Part shown: piece after piece, positions 53,656-62,879 of the stretch | How positions within the stretch are numbered: position 1 is the stretch's first letter | Layout of the letters: every line of letters starts with the position of its first letter | NCBI RefSeq assembly: GCF_028687615.1 | Contig: NZ_JAQTZU010000016.1 | Location: 1 to 64,000 of the forward strand | Origin: Methylovulum sp. | GTDB taxonomy: Bacteria; Pseudomonadota; Gammaproteobacteria; Methylococcales; Methylomonadaceae | Length of the DNA stretch: 64,000 bases | Direction of reading: 5' to 3' | Notes under the pieces: model-generated | What the model was told of the DNA's origin: nothing | The model's database searches: none | Seen by the model: the letters and a program-made list of their open reading frames with translations, nothing else | Translations under genes and position numbers: made by a program

Positions 53656-54204
53656 ATGCCTTACGATAATGCCCACCCATACAGCAAACCCGCCGACATG
53701 ACCTGTTCCCAGCCAATACCCCCCGCTTCGTTTATTGACATTTCCATTCCTAGCCAAGAACTTGCCATTATGGAAGGCCAGCGTATCTTGCAAACCTATC
53801 CCGTCTCCACCGCCAAGAAAGGTGCCGGCGAACAAAAAGGGAGTTATTGCACCCCTAGGGGCTGGCATCAAATCCGCGCCAAAATCGGTGCAGGGCATCC
53901 CCTGAATGCGGTATTTGTTGGCAGACGCGCCACAGGGGAAATCTACAATGACTTTCTCAAACAACAATGCCCCGAACGCGATTGGATACTCACGCGCATA
54001 CTTTGGCTAGGTGGTCTGGAGCCGGGCCACAACCGTTATGGCAATGTTGACAGCGCTTGGCGCTACATCTACATACATGGCACACCCGATGAATTGATGC
54101 GTGGATCACCCGAATCCCACGGCTGCATCCGCATGAAAAACGCCGATATTGCACAGTTGTTTGATCGTGTCGCGGTGGGCATGAAAGTTTTTATTCATGG
54201 ATAA
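53656..54204 (+). CDS. L,D-transpeptidase (YkuD domain)
   Basis: A 182-residue protein. The catalytic core IHGT...SPESHGCIRM has His141, His155, Cys157 and Arg159, the YkuD pattern of enzymes that crosslink meso-diaminopimelate or anchor lipoprotein to peptidoglycan. The N-terminus MPYDNAHPYSKPADMTCSQP has no obvious signal peptide, unusual for a periplasmic enzyme; the true start may be different or export may be unconventional. It is 54 bp before truA. Confidence 0.85.
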   Translation: MPYDNAHPYSKPADMTCSQPIPPASFIDISIPSQELAIMEGQRILQTYPVSTAKKGAGEQKGSYCTPRGWHQIRAKIGAGHPLNAVFVGRRATGEIYNDFLKQQCPERDWILTRILWLGGLEPGHNRYGNVDSAWRYIYIHGTPDELMRGSPESHGCIRMKNADIAQLFDRVAVGMKVFIHG

Positions 54205-54258
54205 TTTGATTAACATTCGTTGGTTTATCCAGGCCGCCAACTTAATTGTCCGGTATTG

Positions 54259-55059
54259 ATGCGCATCGTTCTTGGCATAGAATACAACGGCAGCGCTTAT
54301 TGCGGCTGGCAGGCGCAAGCCCATGCCCCCAGCGTGCAGCGGGTATTGGAACAGGCGTTAAGCAAGATCGCCAACCATCCGGTGACGGTCTCGTGCGCCG
54401 GACGGACGGACTCCGGCGTACACGCGCTGGAGCAAGTCGTGCATTTTGACACCGATGCTCAGCGGCCTTGGGCTGCGTGGCTACTGGGTGGCAATAGCCA
54501 GTTGCCGGACGCTGTCAGGATACTTTGGGTAAAACCAGCAATAGGCGATTTCCATGCCCGTTACAGCGCGATTGCCCGTTTTTACCGTTACATCATCTGC
54601 AACCGCCCGGTCAAATCGGCTTTGCTGCACCAACAAACCACTTGGTGTTACGAATCTTTGGATGCGGAAAAAATGCACCAAGCCGCACAGTCTCTGCTTG
54701 GGGAACACGATTTCACCTCCTTCCGCGCCCAAAGCTGCGAGTCGAAAAGCCCGAACCGGCTGATGTATTTTGTTGATGTTTACCGTGACGGCGATAAAGT
54801 CATTATGGATATTTCCGCGAACGCGTTTTTACACCACATGGTCAGGAATATTGCCGGGGTGTTGATGGAAATAGGTTCAGGCAAGCAAGCAACAGACTGG
54901 GCACAATTTCTGTTGGACGCGAAAGACCGCAAACTGGCCGCCAGAACCGCACCACCTGAAGGTTTGTATTTGGGCGGGGTTTATTATCCAGAGCACTTTG
55001 GCCTGGTAAAAAATCCGGTATTCGATAAATTGCCCGGCGATGCCAAACGCTTTGACTAG
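54259..55059 (+). CDS. truA: tRNA pseudouridine(38-40) synthase
   Basis: A 266-residue enzyme with the catalytic Asp51 in CAGRTDSGVHALEQVVHF. FYRYIICNRPVKSAL and FHARYSAIA fit TruA. Start MRIVLGIEYNGSAYCGWQ at 54259 is set by conservation. In many gammaproteobacteria truA stands immediately before trpF; here a 385-bp repeat and a DUF2231 gene intervene. Confidence 0.94.
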   Translation: MRIVLGIEYNGSAYCGWQAQAHAPSVQRVLEQALSKIANHPVTVSCAGRTDSGVHALEQVVHFDTDAQRPWAAWLLGGNSQLPDAVRILWVKPAIGDFHARYSAIARFYRYIICNRPVKSALLHQQTTWCYESLDAEKMHQAAQSLLGEHDFTSFRAQSCESKSPNRLMYFVDVYRDGDKVIMDISANAFLHHMVRNIAGVLMEIGSGKQATDWAQFLLDAKDRKLAARTAPPEGLYLGGVYYPEHFGLVKNPVFDKLPGDAKRFD

Positions 55060-55126
55060 CTTCCCCACCTTATCCCACCCGTGTTGCAATTCCCGCAATA
55101 TCAGGTAGATTGTGCCTTTTACTTAT

Positions 55127-55511
55127 CTGACGTTACGCAGTAACGTGTTTTTGTTCCCATTTGCCGCGCCGAGCACCGCAGGTTTTGTCGGGAACAGCCC
55201 GAAGGGGCGCGGCAAGGATGCCGCGCGTCAGCAGGTACCCGCAGGGCATAAAAGGGCAGGAAGCCCTCTCTGCCGACCCCCGGCAAAACCGAGGAGCGCA
55301 AGGATGAAGCGGTAACGGGCCGCCTTTTCTTTGGCTACTTTCTTTTCGGCTGCATGGATGCAGGAGGTAGAGCAACGCAGGAGCAGTTGCCGAGGCGGAG
55401 CAAAAGAAAGTAGCTCGCTGTCGGGTGCGAGAACCCGATTAAAAAAACTGTCGCGACAGCGACGCTTCATTATTTATTTTCAAACCGCAGAAAATGTCTG
55501 CATAACATCAG
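55127..55511. repeat. Long form (385 bp) of the CTGATGTTATGCAG repeat family
   Basis: Its ends (CTGACGTTACGCAG and CTGCATAACATCAG) and inner flanks match the 96-bp element at 36674-36769. Between CGAGCACCGCA and TTATTTATTTTCAAA it carries an extra block of about 290 bp that holds several nested GC-rich palindromes (AAAGAAAGTAGC...CTTTCTTTT, CTGTCGCGACAG). It contains no convincing gene. The block resembles intergenic repeats I associate with methanotroph genomes; I cannot check this here. Confidence 0.8.
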
Positions 55512-55532
55512 TTACTTATTTCAAAAACAGTT

Positions 55533-56174
55533 ATGTATAACTTTTTATCTTTCCAAATCCACGGTGGTGCAGATCATGGCAACGGCTTGCTGGATAGCCT
55601 GGTCGGCCTGTTGGCTTTTGTCGAAGGCCTCGCCACGCAAAGCCCTGGGGGCCTGTTCAACACGATAATGCCAGGATTGTCGGCGATGGCGAATATCCAT
55701 CCGCTATTGGTGCATTTTCCCATTGCCTTTTTGCTGGCTTTTTTTGTGCTGGATGTTGTGGCTGCTTTGGCAAAAAAATCGGCGTGGCGGACAGTTGCCA
55801 GTTGGTTTTTATATTTGGGCACCGTTGCCGCCGCCTTCACCGTACTGGCGGGATTTATCGCCGCCGAATCCGTCCCGCATGGCGGCAATGTCCATGAGAT
55901 AATGGAACGCCATGAGCACTTCGGCATTTCGGTGTTATCTTTGGCAACGCTATTGTCGCTATGGCGGTTGAAAGCGGGCGAATCATTACGGGGAATTGCC
56001 AACGGCATGTTTCTGACCATTTCTGCGTTATTGTGCCTGCTGTTAAGTTTGGGTGCCGATTTGGGCGGATTGATGGTTTATCAATACGGTGTTGCCGTGC
56101 AAGCGGTGCCGGTTGTTGAAAATGGCGTGGGTCATGAACATGGGCACGAGGCGCACGGGCATGCACATGAATGA
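55533..56174 (+). CDS. DUF2231 membrane protein with His-rich tail
   Basis: A 213-residue protein with four membrane helices ([55 protein letters not shown] and [19 protein letters not shown]) and the DUF2231 signature HPLLVHFPI with conserved His. The C-terminal [14 protein letters not shown] could bind metal. Function unknown. Its upstream region is the end of the 385-bp repeat, so its promoter may come from that element. Confidence 0.78.
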   Translation: MYNFLSFQIHGGADHGNGLLDSLVGLLAFVEGLATQSPGGLFNTIMPGLSAMANIHPLLVHFPIAFLLAFFVLDVVAALAKKSAWRTVASWFLYLGTVAAAFTVLAGFIAAESVPHGGNVHEIMERHEHFGISVLSLATLLSLWRLKAGESLRGIANGMFLTISALLCLLLSLGADLGGLMVYQYGVAVQAVPVVENGVGHEHGHEAHGHAHE

Positions 56175-56560
56175 GATTTGTCCACGAAAGGCACGAAAGG
56201 GTACTGGGTATTTATTTGGCGTCGGGGTGGGACGGGGTCGCCTCGGCACACCGCTACGCTGCTCTGTCCATAGACCACCACTCTTGTGGTGGCATCCATG
56301 CAGCAAGGCGTAAAGTGCCTACTGTTGGAACAAACCCGCTCCGGCTTGCGTTACAAAGCGAAAAAAGCTAGGGGGACTATTTCAAGTTGCCGCTTATTTT
56401 TGCTCACGAAGGCGTTAGTGGTTTTTCTTGTGCCCCAGAGGGTATTCGTGCTTTTCGCTTCGCGCTCTACGGGTCGTGGACAATGCGTAACATCAGTTCT
56501 TAATTTAACAGCCCTTAACTCTTTTAATCCCATCATTTTTCTAAATTCCCATATCACTTT
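56175..56560. other. Repeat-rich intergenic region before trpF
   Basis: It begins with the GTCCACGAAAGGCACGAAAG motif (56180-56199), and a TGCGTAACATCAGTT piece near 56483-56497 resembles the end of the 96/385-bp repeat family. No gene is seen. It should contain the promoter for the trp-acc-fol cluster. Confidence 0.5.
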
Positions 56561-57220
56561 ATGCGAACTCGCGTTAAAATTTGCGGTTTTACCCGTGTCG
56601 AGGATGCCGTTGCCGCCGCCCGTTTGGGTGTTGATGCGCTAGGTTTGGTGTTTTACCCGCCCAGCCCGCGCCATATCGACATTGCCCAAGCTGTCAACAT
56701 CGTCAACGCCCTACCCGCCTTCACCACCGTGGTCGCTTTGTTTGTCGATGCCGGGGAAGTGCAGATACGCGAGGTGCTGGCGCAAGTGCCGATTGATTGC
56801 TTGCAGTTCCACGGTGAGGAAACGCCGGAGCAATGCCGAATGTATGGCAAACGTTATATCAAAGCCATCCGTATGCAGGACGGCGTGGATGTCCACCAAC
56901 TGGCGGCGGCTTACCACGATGCCGACGGATTGTTGCTGGACGCCTACCACCCTAACGCCCAAGGCGGCACGGGTAGCCAGTTTGATTGGGGGCTGATTCC
57001 CCAAACTTGCGCGTTGCCGATTATTCTGGCGGGCGGTTTGGATGCCGCCAACGCCAAAGCCGCCGTGCAAACGGTCAGGCCCTATGCGCTGGATGTCAGC
57101 AGCGGCGTGGAGACCGGCAAAGGCATCAAAGACACGCAAAAAATGTGTGCGTTTATAAAGAAAGTTACTGAAGGGGGGCAATTAATATACCCAATCAATA
57201 AGTTATTAATTGTTTCATAA
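56561..57220 (+). CDS. trpF: Phosphoribosylanthranilate isomerase
   Basis: A 219-residue (beta/alpha)8 enzyme of tryptophan synthesis. MRTRVKICGFTRVEDAVAAA starts with the catalytic Cys7; LQFHGEETPEQC, LLLDAYHPNAQGGTGSQFDW and LDVSSGVETGKGIKD are typical. The usual C-terminus is extended by about ten residues (INKLLIVS) that are encoded inside a 23-bp inverted repeat, so the tail is probably acquired. Confidence 0.94.
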   Translation: MRTRVKICGFTRVEDAVAAARLGVDALGLVFYPPSPRHIDIAQAVNIVNALPAFTTVVALFVDAGEVQIREVLAQVPIDCLQFHGEETPEQCRMYGKRYIKAIRMQDGVDVHQLAAAYHDADGLLLDAYHPNAQGGTGSQFDWGLIPQTCALPIILAGGLDAANAKAAVQTVRPYALDVSSGVETGKGIKDTQKMCAFIKKVTEGGQLIYPINKLLIVS

Positions 57221-57278
57221 GTGCTTGCCGGAACAATTATGAAATTTAAGCTGCGAGCACTTATGAAACAATTAATAA
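57203..57278. repeat. Perfect 23-bp inverted repeat at the trpF/trpB junction
   Basis: Arms 57203-57225 (TTATTAATTGTTTCATAAGT...) and 57256-57278 are exact complements around a 30-bp loop. The trpF stop codon lies in the left arm and the trpB ribosome-binding area lies at the right arm. As RNA it forms a long, AT-rich stem, which could limit trpB translation or be the scar of a small insertion. Confidence 0.85.
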
Positions 57279-57280
57279 AA

Positions 57281-58483
57281 ATGACAGAAAAATACACCAT
57301 GCCCGATGCACGCGGACATTTCGGCCCTTACGGCGGGATGTTTGTTGCCGAAACCCTGATCCCGCCGATCCAGGAACTGAACGCCGCTTACCAACGCTAT
57401 TTGGACGATCCTGACTTCATCGCCGAGCTAGACAAAGACTTGCAATACTATGTCGGTCGGCCTTCGCCTTTGTACCATGCCGAACGCTGGAGCCGCGAAT
57501 TGGGCGGCGCACAAATTTACCTGAAACGCGAAGACCTGAACCACACCGGTTCGCACAAAATCAACAACACCGTGGGACAAGCCCTGCTTGCCAAACGCAT
57601 GGGCAAAACCCGCATCATCGCCGAGACCGGTGCCGGCCAGCACGGCGTGGCGACCGCCACGGTTGCGGCGCGCCTGGGTTTGGAGTGCGTGGTGTACATG
57701 GGGGCGGTCGATGTGGCACGGCAGTCGTTGAACGTGTATCGCATGAAATTGTTGGGCGCGACTGTGGTTGCCGTTGAATCCGGTTCAAAAACTCTGAAAG
57801 ACGCGCTCAACGAAGCCTTGCGCGATTGGGTGACCAACGTCGATAACACCTTCTACATCATCGGCACCGTCGCCGGCCCCCATCCCTACCCTGCGATGGT
57901 GCGTGATTTCCAGGCGATTATCGGTCGTGAAGCTAAACAACAATACTTTGATGCTACCGGACGCTTGCCGGACGCACTGGTCGCTTGCGTTGGCGGTGGT
58001 TCCAACGCCATCGGCTTGTTCTATCCGTTTATCGACGCCAGCTCCGTGAAACTGATCGGCGTGGAAGCGGCGGGTGACGGCATAGCGACCGGACGGCACT
58101 CCGCACCCTTGTCCGCAGGCCGCCCAGGAGTTCTCCACGGCAACCGCACCTATTTGATGGCGGATGATGATGGCGAGATTATCGAAACCCATTCGATTTC
58201 CGCTGGCTTGGATTATCCGGGTGTAGGCCCTGAACACGCTTGGTTGAAAGACACCGGACGCGCCCAGTACGTCAGCATCACCGACAACGAAGCCCTGGAC
58301 GGCTTTTATGCGTTGACTAGAATGGAAGGCATCATCCCCGCGTTGGAATCCAGCCATGCGATGGCCTACGCGATGAAACTCGCTCCCACCATGCGCCAAG
58401 ACCAAACCCTGATTATCAACCTGTCCGGTCGTGGCGACAAAGACATGCAAACGATGGCAAAACGTGAAGGAATAGAACTGTGA
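57281..58483 (+). CDS. trpB: Tryptophan synthase beta chain
   Basis: A 400-residue PLP enzyme. [20 protein letters not shown] at the start, the PLP Lys in [29 protein letters not shown] and [13 protein letters not shown]. The start is taken as [12 protein letters not shown] at 57281. A 20-residue-longer version is possible because upstream ATGs at 57239 and 57263 are in frame; neither is conserved in the family. The hairpin at 57203-57278 lies over the ribosome-binding region. Its end overlaps trpA by 4 bp. Confidence 0.95.
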   Translation: MTEKYTMPDARGHFGPYGGMFVAETLIPPIQELNAAYQRYLDDPDFIAELDKDLQYYVGRPSPLYHAERWSRELGGAQIYLKREDLNHTGSHKINNTVGQALLAKRMGKTRIIAETGAGQHGVATATVAARLGLECVVYMGAVDVARQSLNVYRMKLLGATVVAVESGSKTLKDALNEALRDWVTNVDNTFYIIGTVAGPHPYPAMVRDFQAIIGREAKQQYFDATGRLPDALVACVGGGSNAIGLFYPFIDASSVKLIGVEAAGDGIATGRHSAPLSAGRPGVLHGNRTYLMADDDGEIIETHSISAGLDYPGVGPEHAWLKDTGRAQYVSITDNEALDGFYALTRMEGIIPALESSHAMAYAMKLAPTMRQDQTLIINLSGRGDKDMQTMAKREGIEL

Positions 58484-59289
58484 GCCGATTAGCCAACACT
58501 TTTGAAGCCTTAAACCAAGCGGGCCGCAAGGCATTAGTCCCGTTCATCACCGTAGGCGACCCGTATCCTGAATTCACCGTACCGATGATGCACGCAATGG
58601 TTGAAGCGGGCGTGGACGTGATCGAATTGGGTGTGCCGTTTTCTGACCCGATGGCCGATGGCCCGGTCATCCAACGCGCCAGCGAACGCGCTTTGGCGCA
58701 TAAAATGAGCTTGCGCCGCACCTTAGGCGTAGCGATGGAGTTCCGGCGCACCAACCAGCATACGCCGGTGGTGTTGATGGGCTATTTAAACCCTATCGAA
58801 GCAATGGGTTATGAAGAATTCGCCAACGCCGCCGCCCGTGCCGAAATCGACGGCGTGTTGACCGTCGATCTGCCGCCCGAAGAGGGCGAACACTGCGCCG
58901 CCTTGTTGAAAGCCCGCGACATTGACCCGATCTTTTTGCTAGCGCCCAATAGCAGCGCGGAACGTATCCAAAAAATGGACGCAGTTGGCAGCGGTTATCT
59001 GTATTATGTCTCTTTAAAAGGCGTGACCGGCGCAGGGCATTTGGACATTGACAATGTCAAAGCCAAGCTCGAACAATTACGCGCCAACACCCGTTTGCCG
59101 GTTGCCATCGGCTTTGGTGTCAAAGACGCAATAACGGCAAAAACCATTGCCGATTTGGGTGATGGGGTCGTGGTCGGTAGCGCATTGATCAGCAAAATCG
59201 AAGCGAACCTCGACAACCCGGAACAAGCCAAACAAGAAATCATTGAATTGTTAGCAGCCATGCGCCACGCAATGGACAACGGAGTTTAA
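58480..59289 (+). CDS. trpA: Tryptophan synthase alpha chain
   Basis: A 269-residue enzyme with a GTG start inside the trpB stop (GTGA). It cleaves indole-3-glycerol phosphate and passes indole to TrpB. Glu in [20 protein letters not shown] and Asp in [14 protein letters not shown] are the catalytic pair; [13 protein letters not shown] binds phosphate. accD follows 1 bp later. Confidence 0.95.
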   Translation: MSRLANTFEALNQAGRKALVPFITVGDPYPEFTVPMMHAMVEAGVDVIELGVPFSDPMADGPVIQRASERALAHKMSLRRTLGVAMEFRRTNQHTPVVLMGYLNPIEAMGYEEFANAAARAEIDGVLTVDLPPEEGEHCAALLKARDIDPIFLLAPNSSAERIQKMDAVGSGYLYYVSLKGVTGAGHLDIDNVKAKLEQLRANTRLPVAIGFGVKDAITAKTIADLGDGVVVGSALISKIEANLDNPEQAKQEIIELLAAMRHAMDNGV

Positions 59290-59290
59290 A

Positions 59291-60211
59291 ATGAGTTGGT
59301 TAGAAAAATTACGTCCTGCTTTTATTAAAACCGAGACAACCGAGAAAAAAACCACCGTTCCTGAAGGCTTGTGGAGCAAATGTCCGAACTGTAACGCCAT
59401 CCTGTACAATTCAGAACTGGAAAAAAACTACAGTGTTTGCCCTAAATGTGACCATCACATGCGTATTTCCGCGCGGACACGGCTGGACATGTTTTTCGAT
59501 GAAGGCAAACGCGAAGAAATCGGCAAAACTATTAAACCGCTAGACCCGTTGAAATTTAGGGACATCAAAAAATACAAAGAACGCTTGATCCTCGCCCAAA
59601 AACAAACTAAAGAAACTGACGCGCTGGTGGTTATGAAAGGCCAGCTCAAAGGCCAGGATATTGTCGTTGCGGCGTTTGACTTTAATTTTATGGGCGGCTC
59701 TATGGGTTCGGTGGTCGGCGAGCGGTTTGTGCGCGGCATCAATAAAAGTCTGGAGCTGGGTATCCCGTTTATCGTCTTCACTGCCAGCGGTGGTGCGCGT
59801 ATGCAGGAATCGTTGTTCTCGCTATTTCAAATGGCTAAAACCAGTGCCGCGCTGACCAAGCTTTCTGACATCGGCATCCCTTACATTTCCTATATGACCG
59901 ACCCGACTATGGGTGGCGTTTCTGCTAGTTTGGCGATGCTGGGCGATATTAACGTCGCCGAGCCTAATGCGCTGATAGGTTTTGCCGGCCCTCGGGTGAT
60001 AGAGCAAACCGTGCGGGAAAAATTGCCCGACGGTTTCCAGCGCAGCGAGTTTTTGCAAGAACACGGTGCTATCGACATGATTATCGATAGGCGGGCGATG
60101 CGCGATAAAGTCGCCAGCCTGTTGGCTATTTTGATGGCGGGCAAAATGAAACCCGAGCCAATCTCTATAGAAACTGTCGAACTCGTTGACACCCCTCCCG
60201 TATCTGTTTAA
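59291..60211 (+). CDS. accD: Acetyl-CoA carboxylase carboxyltransferase subunit beta
   Basis: A 306-residue subunit with the N-terminal zinc ribbon ([12 protein letters not shown]...VCPKCDHHM, four Cys) and the crotonase-type core [33 protein letters not shown] and [16 protein letters not shown]. It works with AccA (39606-40562). The gene joins trpA and folC, which is the normal gammaproteobacterial order. Confidence 0.96.
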   Translation: MSWLEKLRPAFIKTETTEKKTTVPEGLWSKCPNCNAILYNSELEKNYSVCPKCDHHMRISARTRLDMFFDEGKREEIGKTIKPLDPLKFRDIKKYKERLILAQKQTKETDALVVMKGQLKGQDIVVAAFDFNFMGGSMGSVVGERFVRGINKSLELGIPFIVFTASGGARMQESLFSLFQMAKTSAALTKLSDIGIPYISYMTDPTMGGVSASLAMLGDINVAEPNALIGFAGPRVIEQTVREKLPDGFQRSEFLQEHGAIDMIIDRRAMRDKVASLLAILMAGKMKPEPISIETVELVDTPPVSV

Positions 60212-60244
60212 CCAGGATATCAACATCCCAACATATTTTTGATA

Positions 60245-61525
60245 ATGTATTTTGACTCATTACCAGGCTGGTTGCGTTGGCAAGAAGGTTTACACCCCCT
60301 AGCGATAGACTTAGGCCTGGAGCGGGTTGCTGCGGTTTACGATGCGCTTAATCCCCGGCATCATAAGCCATTGACGATTACCGTTGCCGGGACCAATGGC
60401 AAAGGTTCTTGCGTCGCCTATCTTGAAGCCATTTATAAGGCACAGGGCTATCGGGTCGGATCATACACCTCGCCGCACATTATCAAATATAATGAGCGCA
60501 TCAAAATCGCTGGCGAACCCGTATCTGACGAACTGATTTGCGAAGCGTTCGCCCGCATAGAATCCGTGCGTGACAACCATTCCCTGAGTTATTTTGAATT
60601 TGGCACACTCGCTGCCTTGGACATATTCTGGCGTTCGGAACTGGATATTCAATTACTGGAAGTCGGTTTAGGCGGGCGGCTAGATGCCGTCAATATTGTC
60701 GATCCCGATATTGCCTTGATCACCAGCATTGGTATTGACCATGTGTACTGGCTGGGCGATACACGGGAAGCCATCGGACGGGAAAAAGCCGGAATTTTTC
60801 GGGCGGCGACGCCCGCTATTGTCGGCGACCCGAATCCGCCGGAATCTGTCATGGCAACCGCACACGAAAAAAATGCCCTGCCCCACGGTATCAACAAGGA
60901 TTTTTACTATAAAAAACACCTGCCGACGTGGGACTGGCATGGCGGCGAAAAACATCATTTCGATTTGCCCGAACCCGCGTTAAAAGGCGAACATCAATAC
61001 CGCAATGCCTCTTCAGCTATTTTAGCCGTGGAACTATTGTCTGGTAGCTTGCCCGTCAGTGAAACAGCGATCAGGCAGGGTTTGGAAACTGCCGGCTTGA
61101 AGGGGCGTTTCCAGCTTTTTCCTGGAGACAATCCGATAATTGTCGATGTCGGCCATAACCCGGAAGCTGTCAATACCTTGGCGGATTATCTGGCGGAGTA
61201 CTTCCCGGAACGGCGAGTCCATGCCGTGTTTTCGATGATGAAAGACAAAAATATCGCAGGTGTTTTAGAAATCATGGATCCTGTCGTGGATGACTGGTTT
61301 TTTGTACCCCTGGCAAATCATCGGGCGATAAGCGAAACCGCAATGCGCGAGATTTTTTTACAAAGTCCGGCGAGCAAGGTATGCTTTGGCTTTAAAGGTT
61401 TTGCCGATGCGTTTAATGCGGCAAAAAACCAGGCACAACCGGGTGATGTGCTATTGGTTTTTGGCTCCTTCTTTTTGGTGTCTGATTGTTTGAACGAATT
61501 TGAGAAAAGCGAGTTGACCACATGA
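60245..61525 (+). CDS. folC: Folylpolyglutamate/dihydrofolate synthase
   Basis: A 426-residue Mur-ligase-type enzyme that adds glutamate to folates. P-loop VAGTNGKGSCVAYLEAIY, YTSPHIIKYNERIKIAG, GLGGRLDAVNIVDPDIALIT and VDVGHNPEAVNTLADYL. Start at the ATG at 60245. Its stop overlaps the SPOR gene by 4 bp (ATGA). Confidence 0.95.
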   Translation: MYFDSLPGWLRWQEGLHPLAIDLGLERVAAVYDALNPRHHKPLTITVAGTNGKGSCVAYLEAIYKAQGYRVGSYTSPHIIKYNERIKIAGEPVSDELICEAFARIESVRDNHSLSYFEFGTLAALDIFWRSELDIQLLEVGLGGRLDAVNIVDPDIALITSIGIDHVYWLGDTREAIGREKAGIFRAATPAIVGDPNPPESVMATAHEKNALPHGINKDFYYKKHLPTWDWHGGEKHHFDLPEPALKGEHQYRNASSAILAVELLSGSLPVSETAIRQGLETAGLKGRFQLFPGDNPIIVDVGHNPEAVNTLADYLAEYFPERRVHAVFSMMKDKNIAGVLEIMDPVVDDWFFVPLANHRAISETAMREIFLQSPASKVCFGFKGFADAFNAAKNQAQPGDVLLVFGSFFLVSDCLNEFEKSELTT

Positions 61526-62337
61526 ATCAAGAACTAACACAACGGATTATTGGTGCCATTGTCGTGACTGCGCTGGCGGCTATTTTTATACCCATGTTAT
61601 TTGAAGATCCTGTTGACAACAGTGGTCAAGTCGTCAGCGAACTGGTGATCCCGGAAGAACCCGCCATCACGGTCGATGACTCGGTAAGCAAACTGCCGCG
61701 TAATCCTGAAGACATTGCGCCATTGCCGGATGAGACCATCGAAACACCCGATAACCTTGCAGAAATGGAAATGACGCCGCCATCCGATCAGGAGCCGTCC
61801 GCTGAAGATATGGCGGATCCTGAAGCTCCAGGTGATGAAGGTGGGCTGCCCGATGCCGCCCATCCTGATGAAGAACCCGACAACAATGGCGTACCACCTG
61901 CACCAGCGGCAAGTCTGGATACTGGTGAAGTCAGGGAAGTCAAAAAACCGCTTAAAAAAAAACCCACACCTAGCCACGAAGCGAAACCGGAACCCGTCAA
62001 AACCCCAAAAAAATCGAAACCCGTAACGCCAACGCCTACCCCGGCCACAAAAACGGCCACCCCCGCAAAAATCAAAACGGTGAAACCCGAAAAAACCGCC
62101 GGCAATTTATCGCGTTACTACCTTCAAGCGGGTAGTTTCAGCAAAAAAGAAAATGCCGTGACACTGTCCGAGACCTTACGCAAGCTAGGTATGCCCGTCT
62201 TGCTGGAAACCATCCAGACAGGTAAAGGCCCTTTATATCGACTTCGAGTCGGGCCGGAATTGGACAAACAACGCGCGGCGGCAATGAAAAGCAAACTGGA
62301 CCAACAGAATATCAAAGCGATTCTTGTCGCTGAATAA
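61522..62337 (+). CDS. SPOR-domain protein (DedD-like)
   Basis: A 271-residue protein: N-terminal membrane anchor (RIIGAIVVTALAAIFIPMLF), a long Pro/Glu/Lys-rich linker (50-185), and a C-terminal SPOR domain (YYLQAGSFSKKENAVTLSET...GPLYRLRVGPELDKQRAAAM). SPOR domains bind denuded peptidoglycan at the septum; the layout and position between folC and cvpA are those of DedD. Confidence 0.9.
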   Translation: MNQELTQRIIGAIVVTALAAIFIPMLFEDPVDNSGQVVSELVIPEEPAITVDDSVSKLPRNPEDIAPLPDETIETPDNLAEMEMTPPSDQEPSAEDMADPEAPGDEGGLPDAAHPDEEPDNNGVPPAPAASLDTGEVREVKKPLKKKPTPSHEAKPEPVKTPKKSKPVTPTPTPATKTATPAKIKTVKPEKTAGNLSRYYLQAGSFSKKENAVTLSETLRKLGMPVLLETIQTGKGPLYRLRVGPELDKQRAAAMKSKLDQQNIKAILVAE

Positions 62338-62362
62338 TGCCGAAAAATAAATTTACCGCCCT

Positions 62363-62854
62363 ATGATCTGGATAGATTTTGCTATGGCCGGACTGGTGGC
62401 TATCACCGCTATCGTCGGCGCAATAAGAGGGTATAGCCAACAAGCCTTTTTCTTATTATGCGGATTTATCGCCCTTTTTGTTGGTTTAGGTTTCAGCCGT
62501 GAAATGGCGTTTTTTTTACCGCCGTCAATCAAGGGCAATGCCGCCAGGCTAGCCGTCGCGTTTATTGCTTTATATCTAATCACCGTGTTATTGGGCAGGG
62601 TGATCCGTTTTTTGCTGGGGAAATTGCTCAAAAACTCCCAATTAACGCTACTTGACCGTTTCGGCGGTATGTTTTTAGGGATGGTGCAGGCTTGTGTTTT
62701 GTTGACCGCGATAGTCATCCTCGCCGGATTATCCGATTTACCCCATTCGCCGTGGTGGAAAGAAGCTAAATTCTTGCCGCCTTTCCAAACTATCGCATTA
62801 TGGCTCCAGGGTCATGTACCATCAGATTTACTGGACACCGTCCATTATCGCTAA
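62363..62854 (+). CDS. cvpA: CvpA-family membrane protein
   Basis: A 163-residue protein with four membrane segments and the CvpA start MIWIDFAMAGLVAITAIVGA, then RGYSQQAFFLLCGFIALFVG and LLDRFGGMFLGMVQACVLLT. CvpA is linked to colicin V production and envelope stress. The cvpA-purF pair is conserved. Confidence 0.92.
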   Translation: MIWIDFAMAGLVAITAIVGAIRGYSQQAFFLLCGFIALFVGLGFSREMAFFLPPSIKGNAARLAVAFIALYLITVLLGRVIRFLLGKLLKNSQLTLLDRFGGMFLGMVQACVLLTAIVILAGLSDLPHSPWWKEAKFLPPFQTIALWLQGHVPSDLLDTVHYR

Positions 62855-62879
62855 CACTTAAACATCAGGTCGTAAAAAA

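Noticed and set aside
55112..55540. Several short frames in the 385-bp repeat
   Set aside because: Palindromic GC-rich sequence gives open frames on both strands; none has a plausible start with conservation.
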